From: Eubacterium sp. UBA5416
Lineage (GTDB): Bacteria > Bacillota > Clostridia > Lachnospirales > Lachnospiraceae
Length of the DNA stretch: 18,696 nucleotides
Assembly: GCA_002409525.1 (NCBI GenBank)
Contig: DHNM01000024.1
Span: 1 to 18,696, forward strand
Direction: 5' to 3'
Of this stretch, positions 13,786 to 18,696 are shown in pieces. The translations under genes and the position numbers were made by a program. Numbering within the stretch: position 1 is the first letter of the stretch; each line of letters starts with the position of its first letter. Under the pieces are notes generated by a model. That model ran no database searches and was not told where the DNA came from. It worked only from the letters and a program-made list of their open reading frames with translations.

Positions 13786-15570
13786 TTAGTCAAAGGAAAT
13801 ATGCAGTTTTACACCGTTTTCCTTCCACTCTTCGAGTGCTTTTTTGTCACTCATCAGTTCCTGCAATCCCCGCATATCTGTGGGATCTAAGTGTGCAGAG
13901 CGATAATTGATGCTATGCTCTTTCATATTACATATCACATCGCTTAAAGCCTGACTTTTTTCTGCATCAGAGTTCAAAGGTATCACAGCGTTAAACAGAG
14001 CCGTGACCTTTCTTATCTCATCACTGTCATCAAACCTGCTGATCAGTCTGGCCGGGTTTATCTCACCTTCATGGTACTGTTTGAATACCATCTCTGCCAC
14101 TTTGTGATATAAACCGGTTGTAAAGTCTTCCGGAGATATGTAATCCGTAATCCGGGGCATGATGCCCGGATATGATGTGATCCAGGTCAGCATCAGTTTC
14201 TGGGCTTTATCACTTCCGCTTTCCTTTTCCTGATTGGAATGAATACCGGATTTTGGCCTCACACGTTTTGCGATACCGGCTCCCTTCAGAGCAAGTTTTC
14301 CCACAAGCTTAGACAAGGTGTCGCTTTCAATATGATAAGTCCTGGCAACCGATTCGATATAGTTATTACGTTCGATTTCATCTTCAAAACTCAAAAGTCT
14401 TCCCGCTGCATGATGAAGAAAATCAGTCTTTCCCTGGGGATCATTCATATCATAATCCTTCTCTGCCATACGCATCTCAAACAGGAAACTATTCTCGGCA
14501 TTTACCAGACGTTCCTCAAAGGCATCGTGTCCCTCATTCTTTATGAACTCATCCGGGTCTTTATAAGGCTTCAGGTTCACAACCTTTGTAGCCAGGCCCG
14601 CCTCTTTTAAAAGCGGGATGGCCCTAAGAGCCGCTCTCGTACCGGCCTCGTCACTATCATATATAATTAAAACCTCATCGGTATAGCGCTTCATAAGGCT
14701 TGCCTGGGGAGATGTAAGCGCTGTCCCAAGGGAGGCAACCGCATGATTGAATCCCGCCTGATGCATGGAAATCACGTCCATATATCCTTCACAGATAATA
14801 AGATTCTTCTTTCTGGCAAGTCTTGCAGCATTCAAACCATAAAGGTTTCTGCTTTTATCAAATAATTTTGTCTCAGGGGAGTTCAAATATTTGGGTTTTC
14901 CATCGCCCATCACTCTCCCACCGAAACCTATCACTTTATTGTTTACATCCATAATCGGAAATATTACACGATTCCAGAATTTGTCGTACATTCCATGTCT
15001 TTCATCCACATTAAAAAGCCCTGACTCTTTAAGATCCACATCCGGATATCCCTGTCGTTTCAGGTATTGATAAAGCCCGCCTCCGAATTTATCCGAATAT
15101 CCAAGTCCAAACTGATGTATCGTCTCATCGGAAAGTCCCCGGTTCTTTAAATATTCAATTCCCTGACGCCCTTTCTCATTTCGAAGTAAGATATAATAAT
15201 ACTTTGCCGCCTCTTTATTGATCTGCAGAAGTCTGTTCCTCTGATCGGCCCTCTTCTTCTCCTCTTTCGAATACTCTATCTCCGGGAGCTTCACTCCTGC
15301 ACGATCAGCCAGTGATTTAACCGCATCGGGAAATGTAAAATTTTCATACTCCATAAGAAATGTAAATACATTCCCACCGGCACCGCACCCAAAGCAGTAG
15401 TACATCTGCTTTGACGGGCTTACGGAAAATGACGGTGTCTTTTCGTTATGAAAAGGACATAGTCCAAAATAAGAGCTTCCTTTTCTCACAAGCTTTACAT
15501 ATCCACCGATAACATCGACGATATCATTCTTTAGACGGATTTCTTCGATCAAGTCATCCGAATAGCGCAT
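13786..15570 (-). CDS. dnaG: DNA primase
   Basis: DnaG lays RNA primers for DNA replication at the fork. The 594-aa protein has an N-terminal CHC2 zinc finger (Cys38, His41, Cys59, Cys62 in LCPFH...YYCFGC), the RNA-polymerase core (about 110-340) with the TOPRIM motifs ICEGYMD (Glu261) and YDSDEAG (Asp305, Asp307), which bind catalytic metal, and a C-terminal helical part that should contact the DnaB-type helicase. The start ATG at 15568-15570 is preceded by AGAGGAG; the longer frame would run into the end of dgt. The dgt stop is 14 nt upstream, and rpoD follows. Confidence 0.98.
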   Translation of the reverse strand: MRYSDDLIEEIRLKNDIVDVIGGYVKLVRKGSSYFGLCPFHNEKTPSFSVSPSKQMYYCFGCGAGGNVFTFLMEYENFTFPDAVKSLADRAGVKLPEIEYSKEEKKRADQRNRLLQINKEAAKYYYILLRNEKGRQGIEYLKNRGLSDETIHQFGLGYSDKFGGGLYQYLKRQGYPDVDLKESGLFNVDERHGMYDKFWNRVIFPIMDVNNKVIGFGGRVMGDGKPKYLNSPETKLFDKSRNLYGLNAARLARKKNLIICEGYMDVISMHQAGFNHAVASLGTALTSPQASLMKRYTDEVLIIYDSDEAGTRAALRAIPLLKEAGLATKVVNLKPYKDPDEFIKNEGHDAFEERLVNAENSFLFEMRMAEKDYDMNDPQGKTDFLHHAAGRLLSFEDEIERNNYIESVARTYHIESDTLSKLVGKLALKGAGIAKRVRPKSGIHSNQEKESGSDKAQKLMLTWITSYPGIMPRITDYISPEDFTTGLYHKVAEMVFKQYHEGEINPARLISRFDDSDEIRKVTALFNAVIPLNSDAEKSQALSDVICNMKEHSINYRSAHLDPTDMRGLQELMSDKKALEEWKENGVKLHISFD

Positions 15571-15584
15571 GTTTCTCCTCTTTC

Positions 15585-16592
15585 CTAATAGACCGCCCAT
15601 GCCCTTGGCACGAACAGCTCTTTAAATTTGTTCATAGAATACTGATCTGTCATCCCCGAGATATAATCACACACCACACGTTCTTCCTTTTCTCCCGCGA
15701 GAATCAAACTCTGGTATTCATCAGGCATTTCACCAATATGCCCAATATAATATTCATAAAGTTCGCTCAGCATTCTTTTTGCTTTTCTATCTTCTTTTTT
15801 TGCTGTGGAATTATTGTAGACATTGTCAAACATTAATTGTCTCAGCGTATACATAGCCTCAGCTATTTCTTCAGACTGCCGGATGGAGTCTTTTCCCATA
15901 CTGTTTATAATGATATCATGAATCATCGTATTCAGCCGATCTCTGCTCGTACCGCCTAATACTACGCGGATTGTGATCGGGATATCATTTTCAGTGATAA
16001 TCCCGGCTCTCTTCGCATCATCCATGTCGTGGTGAATATAGGAAATCTTATCACAAAGACGCACAATCTGACCTTCCAGTGTATGCGGTGTGCCAGCCGT
16101 CCTGTGATTTAATATGCCGTCACGGACCTCCCAGGTCAGATTCAGACCCTGACCGTCCTTCTCAAGTAACTCCACTACGCGAATACTCTGTTTGTAATGG
16201 GCAAATCCTTCCGGACACACTTTATTGAGTGCGTCTTCTCCCGCATGTCCAAAAGGCGTGTGTCCAAGATCATGTCCCAGTGCAATGGCCTCCACAAGAT
16301 CCTCGTTTAAATTCAAAGCTTTTGCCGCCGTCCTGGCTGTCTGCGAAACTTCCAGGGTATGTGTAAGCCTTGTTCTATAATGATCTCCCTGAGGAGCAAG
16401 AAACACCTGGGTTTTATCCTTCAGCCTTCTAAATGCTTTCGAATGCAGAATCCGGTCTCTGTCCCTTTGATAAACTGTGCGAATATCACATTCTGTCTCG
16501 TACACATCACGGCCTCTCGAATTCCTGCTGTGTGACGCATAAGGGCTCAGTTCCTGAAATTCCCGCTCTTCAAAGCTTTCTCGTATATTCAT
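15585..16592 (-). CDS. dgt: HD-domain dGTP triphosphohydrolase-like protein
   Basis: Dgt-type enzymes split dNTPs (dGTP first described) to deoxynucleoside and triphosphate, lowering the pool. The 335-aa protein shows RILHSKAFRRLKDKTQVF, the HD metal ligands in RLTHTLEV (His78) and GHDLGHTPFGHAGE (His107, Asp108, His111), and the distal DKISYIHHDMDDA with the last Asp. It belongs to the shorter dGTPase-like group, so true substrate preference is uncertain. The ATG at 16590-16592 follows GGAGG at 7 nt; a GTG two codons upstream overlaps that site. It heads the operon dgt-dnaG-rpoD-trmK-nucleoside kinase, coupling dNTP turnover to replication and vegetative transcription. Confidence 0.94.
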   Translation of the reverse strand: MNIRESFEEREFQELSPYASHSRNSRGRDVYETECDIRTVYQRDRDRILHSKAFRRLKDKTQVFLAPQGDHYRTRLTHTLEVSQTARTAAKALNLNEDLVEAIALGHDLGHTPFGHAGEDALNKVCPEGFAHYKQSIRVVELLEKDGQGLNLTWEVRDGILNHRTAGTPHTLEGQIVRLCDKISYIHHDMDDAKRAGIITENDIPITIRVVLGGTSRDRLNTMIHDIIINSMGKDSIRQSEEIAEAMYTLRQLMFDNVYNNSTAKKEDRKAKRMLSELYEYYIGHIGEMPDEYQSLILAGEKEERVVCDYISGMTDQYSMNKFKELFVPRAWAVY

Positions 16593-16637
16593 AGACACAC
16601 CTCCAAAGAATTATCACAATCCCTCCTATTACTAAGT

Positions 16638-16664
16638 ATACCCTGCAAATGACAAATTTCCTTT
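16638..16664 (-). promoter_or_regulatory. Possible sigma-H-like promoter of the dgt-dnaG-rpoD operon
   Basis: The minus strand has AAAGGAAAT (16656-16664), 11 bp, then AGGGTAT (16638-16644). The -35 part fits the sigma-H consensus RnAGGAwWW; the -10 part fits RnnGAAT only partly. A good sigma-A pair was not found in this gap, although TATACT (16635-16640) could be a -10 box. Confidence 0.25.
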
Positions 16665-16754
16665 TTTATTTCATTTTTTTTAAAAGCCCAATCTGTAATA
16701 AATTCCTTTTAAATGCATAGATTAGAATAATTAATATACCGCGGGTTATTTTGC

Positions 16755-18005
16755 ATGAAAAAAATGGATACAGACCAAGTGGATAACGGAAACCTTCAGG
16801 TACAAGTATACAGCCTTCCCCAAAATCATCCGGTAGAGCAGGCCAGTGTAAGCATCTCCTACACCGGCGATCCTGACAGTGTTTTAGAAGAGCTCACCAC
16901 AGACAGCGATGGGCGCACGCCTGTTGTAGAGCTTCATGCTCCGCCGGTTGATTATAGCATGGAACCAAATGAAAATCAGCCATACTCAGAATATACACTA
17001 AAAGTAAATGCCAGCGGCTATGAACCTGTTGAAATATCAGGATGTCAGCTGCTGCCGAATTCTACAGCTATCCAGCCGGTTCAGTTAAATCCTGAAACTC
17101 CCGAAAGTCCTTTTATGGATCTTGTGATCGGGCCCCACACACTCTACTATGAGTATCCCCCTAAGATTGCGGAGGACGAGATAAAACCGACAAACGAAAC
17201 CGGTGAAATAGTGCTGAGCAGAGTCGTCATTCCAGAATACATCGTGGTCCATGACGGAGCCCCGGAGGATCCCACTGCGTCAAACTACTATGAGCGTTAC
17301 AGGGATTATATTAAAAACGTAGCCAGCAGTGAAATCTATGCCACCTGGCCGGATGCCACAATCCGGGCAAATGTTCTGGCCATCATGTCGTTTACGCTGA
17401 ACAGAGTATATACTGAATGGTATCGCAACACGGGAAATGATTTTACCATCACATCTTCTACTGCCTATGATCATAAATGGATACATGGCCGTAATTATTA
17501 CGACAGTATTTCTACAATTGTTGATGAGATGTTCTCTAATTATCTGTCAAGACCCAATGTGCGTCAGCCCATACTAACACAATATTGTGATGGAAACAGA
17601 GTTAGCTGCCCGAACTGGATGACCCAGTGGGGTTCAAAATCACTCGGTGATCAGGGTTACACTGCAATACAGATTCTTCGAAATTTCTATGGCCAGGATA
17701 TGTATATTAACTCGGCAGAAGAAGTTTCCGGAGTCCCTGCTTCTTGGCCCGGCAACAATCTTGATATCGGCTCCTCCGGTCCAAAAGTATCCCAGATTCA
17801 GGATCAGCTGAATGCCATCGCCGCAGTCTACTCCAGCATACCATCCACAAATCAAGACGGAACCTTCACTGAAAGCACCCAGCTTACTGTTCAGGCTTTC
17901 CAGTCCCTGTTCGGTCTGCCTGCTACAGGGATCATCGATTATCCTACCTGGTATAAGATTCAGGAAATCTATGTCGCTGTTACCAGGATCGCAGAATTGT
18001 CATAA
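16755..18005 (+). CDS. SleC-like cortex-lytic protein: SpoIID-like domain plus peptidoglycan-binding domain
   Basis: The 416-aa protein resembles the germination enzyme SleC, which degrades spore cortex peptidoglycan after proteolytic activation. Residues about 12-112 form a beta-rich N-terminal domain (TDSDGRTPVVELHAPPVDYS, then PYSEYTLKVNASGYEP) like the SleC pre-region. Residues about 150-320 are a SpoIID-like domain (IRANVLAIMSFTLNRVYTEW, STAYDHKWIHGRNYYDS, QYCDGNRVSCPNWMTQWGS). Residues about 336-410 are a PG_binding_1 repeat (SSGPKVSQIQDQLNAI...TGIIDYPTWYKIQ). There is no Sec signal or membrane segment, as expected for a protein made inside the sporangium. The ATG has no Shine-Dalgarno sequence; an in-frame stop lies about 25-30 nt upstream, so only Met1 or Met4 can start. 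It is divergent from dgt and ends in a strong terminator. Lachnospiraceae often carry several such paralogues, so it may not be the main SleC. Confidence 0.85.
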   Translation: MKKMDTDQVDNGNLQVQVYSLPQNHPVEQASVSISYTGDPDSVLEELTTDSDGRTPVVELHAPPVDYSMEPNENQPYSEYTLKVNASGYEPVEISGCQLLPNSTAIQPVQLNPETPESPFMDLVIGPHTLYYEYPPKIAEDEIKPTNETGEIVLSRVVIPEYIVVHDGAPEDPTASNYYERYRDYIKNVASSEIYATWPDATIRANVLAIMSFTLNRVYTEWYRNTGNDFTITSSTAYDHKWIHGRNYYDSISTIVDEMFSNYLSRPNVRQPILTQYCDGNRVSCPNWMTQWGSKSLGDQGYTAIQILRNFYGQDMYINSAEEVSGVPASWPGNNLDIGSSGPKVSQIQDQLNAIAAVYSSIPSTNQDGTFTESTQLTVQAFQSLFGLPATGIIDYPTWYKIQEIYVAVTRIAELS

Positions 18006-18016
18006 AAGCAAAAATC

Positions 18017-18063
18017 AGGCATCACACCGCCGGGGAAGACCCAGCCAATGTGATGCCTTTTTT
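18017..18063. terminator. Shared bidirectional terminator
   Basis: AGGCATCACA (18017-18026) pairs perfectly with TGTGATGCCT (18049-18058) and is followed by six T on the plus strand, ending the SleC-like gene. On the minus strand the same stem is followed by GATTTTTGCTTTTAT, so it should also end tRNA-Leu(AAG), whose 3' end is only 8 nt away. Confidence 0.9.
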
Positions 18064-18066
18064 GTC

Positions 18067-18151
18067 TGCGCGAGACGGGACTTGAACCCGTACGATTGCA
18101 ATAATCACTAGATCCTTAGTCTAGCTCGTCTGCCAATTCCGACACTCGCGC
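18067..18151 (-). tRNA. tRNA-Leu(AAG)
   Basis: The 85-nt minus-strand tRNA has acceptor arms GCGCGAG/CTCGCGC, D-arm GTCGGAATTGGCAGACGAG, anticodon stem CTAGA/TCTAG with loop CTAAGGA giving anticodon AAG, a long variable arm as in class II tRNAs, and T-arm CGGGTTCAAGTCCCG. The 3' end is A followed by GAC, so CCA is not encoded. Confidence 0.93.
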
Positions 18152-18170
18152 ATATGTATTTTTCTTCGCT

Positions 18171-18186
18171 CTTGTCAAGCGACAAG
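18171..18186 (-). other. Leader hairpin before tRNA-Leu(AAG)
   Basis: CTTGTC-GCTT-GACAAG is a perfect 6-bp stem with a 4-nt loop, placed between the promoter -10 box and the tRNA 5' end. It lacks a U-tract and may only fold in the 5' leader before RNase P cleavage. Confidence 0.4.
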
Positions 18187-18190
18187 AATT

Positions 18191-18219
18191 ATTATAGCAC
18201 CCATATCAGTATCCGTCAA
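18191..18219 (-). promoter_or_regulatory. tRNA-Leu(AAG) promoter
   Basis: The minus strand has TTGACG (18214-18219), a 17-bp spacer and a perfect TATAAT (18191-18196), preceded by TGC. The -35 box directly abuts the first copy of the long direct repeat. Confidence 0.88.
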
Positions 18220-18247
18220 TACCTTTTTTATGCTTTTTCGTTTGTTC
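18219..18247. repeat. 29-bp direct repeat, copy 1
   Basis: This T-rich 29-bp sequence (starting ATACCTTTTTT, ending CGTTTGTTC) recurs without mismatch at 18481-18509, on either side of the mobile-element-like sequence. Confidence 0.9.
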
Positions 18248-18481
18248 TGTGAAGCACAAATGAAAATGTCCTACTTTACCCCAAATGAAAATGTCCCAAA
18301 TGTCCCGTTTATGCCGAGAAAGCTTGTTGATAATGAGTGAGCCCTTAGATATGCTTGTGCCCCAGATGGCTGTTTCACCTTATTTATTGGCATCTGGGCA
18401 TCTTCTGGGTTTCTAAGGGCTAGAGGCTTGTTGTCAACAAGGAAATTGGAATAAATGGGACATTTTCAAAAATGATTCACA
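18248..18481. mobile_element. Non-autonomous MITE-like element with IS21-type ends
   Basis: This 234-bp element codes for nothing. Its ends are TGTGAA (18248-18253) and TTCACA (18476-18481); the terminal 24 bp match as inverted repeats at 19 positions, including the last 11. The motif AAATGAAAATGTCC occurs directly repeated at 18258 and 18283, with a partial third copy AAATGTCCC at 18298, and inverted at the right end (TGGGACATTTTCA, 18456-18468). Several subterminal repeats plus TG...CA ends recall IS21-family elements, but no istA/istB is present. Inside are three nested inverted repeats: CTTGTTGA 18323/18434, GCCCTTAGA 18341/18412, CCCAGATG 18361/18391. The family assignment is from memory of end motifs and is inference. 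Confidence 0.6.
18283..18468. repeat. Nested inverted repeats inside the element
   Basis: Four pairs of arms lie in nested order: 18286-18298 with 18456-18468 (13 bp), 18323-18330 with 18434-18441 (8 bp), 18341-18349 with 18412-18420 (9 bp), and 18361-18368 with 18391-18398 (8 bp). All are perfect. A transcript, or single-stranded DNA, could fold into one long interrupted hairpin. Confidence 0.8.
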
Positions 18482-18509
18482 TACCTTTTTTATGCTTTTT
18501 CGTTTGTTC
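18481..18509. repeat. 29-bp direct repeat, copy 2
   Basis: This is identical to 18219-18247. Its first base can also be counted as the last base of the element, leaving a 28-bp duplication on both sides. Its last eight bases also belong to the next repeat family. Confidence 0.9.
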
Positions 18510-18673
18510 GGGTCCCAAAACCATGCAAGACCATGCCTTTTCATGCAAGCATGAAAAGAGCACTGGCTTCCCTGTGACTTCTTGCATGACTGTGATACAC
18601 GGATTGCTCCGCACTTCGTGCTCACGCAATCCTGCAAACATTCGAATTCCGTCCTATCGGACTACATTCTCAT
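18502..18673. repeat. 172-bp hairpin-rich repeat unit
   Basis: The 23-bp sequence at 18502-18524 (starting GTTTGTTCGGGTCCC) recurs exactly at 18674-18696, where the window ends, giving a 172-bp period. The unit holds CTTTTCATG-CAAG-CATGAAAAG (18537-18558), enclosed by CATGCAAG/CTTGCATG (18522-18529, 18581-18588); GGATTGC...GCAATCC around GCAC-TTC-GTGC (18601-18632); and GTCC-TATC-GGAC (18651-18662) enclosed by CAAACAT/ATGTTTG (18635-18641, 18672-18678). No credible gene is present. It looks like an intergenic repeat family. Confidence 0.75.
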
Positions 18674-18696
18674 GTTTGTTCGGGTCCCAAAACCAT
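18674..18696. repeat. Start of a second hairpin-repeat copy (cut by window edge)
   Basis: The last 23 bp are identical to 18502-18524. Whether a full second unit follows cannot be seen. Confidence 0.8.

Noticed and set aside
15571..15600. N-terminal extension of DnaG overlapping dgt
   Set aside because: AGAGGAG precedes the inner ATG, and family members begin close to the MRYSDDLIEEI segment.
16715..16738. Sigma-G/F-type promoter before the SleC-like gene (GCATA...)
   Set aside because: The -35-like GCATA is present, but no acceptable -10 lies at the right spacing, so I did not annotate it.
18219..18509. Two 29-bp direct repeats as a minimal CRISPR
   Set aside because: There are only two copies with a 233-bp interval that itself has transposon-like ends, and no cas genes.
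18434..18637. 67-aa minus-strand open frame, Cys- and Lys-rich
   Set aside because: It runs across the mobile-element end, the direct repeat and two hairpins, has no family resemblance, and is best explained as a chance frame in repeats.

Overview
The window looks like chromosomal DNA from a spore-forming, anaerobic, low-to-mid-GC Clostridia, most likely Lachnospiraceae. Supporting signs are strong AGGAGG-type ribosome binding sites, a B12-dependent ribonucleotide reductase, a dgt-dnaG-rpoD-trmK gene order, tRNA genes without an encoded CCA, and a SleC-like cortex-lytic protein. This placement is inference from gene content. Almost all genes lie on the minus strand.

Region by region, left to right: (1) 1-1807, the 5' part of a tRNA-Leu, tRNA-Val(TAC) with a near-consensus promoter, a DUF3006 protein, a metallo-beta-lactamase-fold lipoprotein, and tRNA-Glu(CTC) with its own promoter and terminator. 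(2) 1882-3518, csoR-pepT, an operon with a consensus promoter and a copper-type CsoR operator. (3) 3662-4153, a plus-strand CmpB-like membrane protein whose 3' end overlaps convergent pheA by 7 bp. (4) 4147-6690, a tightly packed pyrB-pyrI-pheA operon with overlapping ends and its own promoter. (5) 6698-9040, nrdJ (class II RNR) under a promoter carrying two NrdR boxes exactly 31 bp apart. (6) 9061-10176, maf downstream of rnpB (RNase P RNA), with a clear rnpB promoter and a terminator-like hairpin. (7) 10186-16592, the macromolecular-synthesis operon dgt-dnaG-rpoD-trmK-nucleoside kinase. (8) 16755-18005, a plus-strand SleC-like protein ending in a shared terminator. (9) 18067-18219, tRNA-Leu(AAG) and its promoter. 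(10) 18219-18696, a protein-free repeat region.

Much of the window concerns growth: dNTP supply and clean-up (NrdJ, Dgt, Maf), primer synthesis (DnaG), vegetative transcription (RpoD), pyrimidine and phenylalanine synthesis (PyrBI, PheA), and tRNA genes, maturation and modification (RNase P RNA, TrmK).

The least ordinary stretch is 18219-18696. It holds a 234-bp non-coding element with TGTGAA/TTCACA ends, subterminal repeats like those of IS21-type insertion sequences, and three nested inverted repeats. The element is flanked by a perfect 28-bp direct repeat and lies directly against the -35 box of a tRNA-Leu gene. A second hairpin-rich repeat follows and runs off the window. I read the first as a non-autonomous (MITE-like) mobile element. 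I found no CRISPR array, defence system or phage gene.
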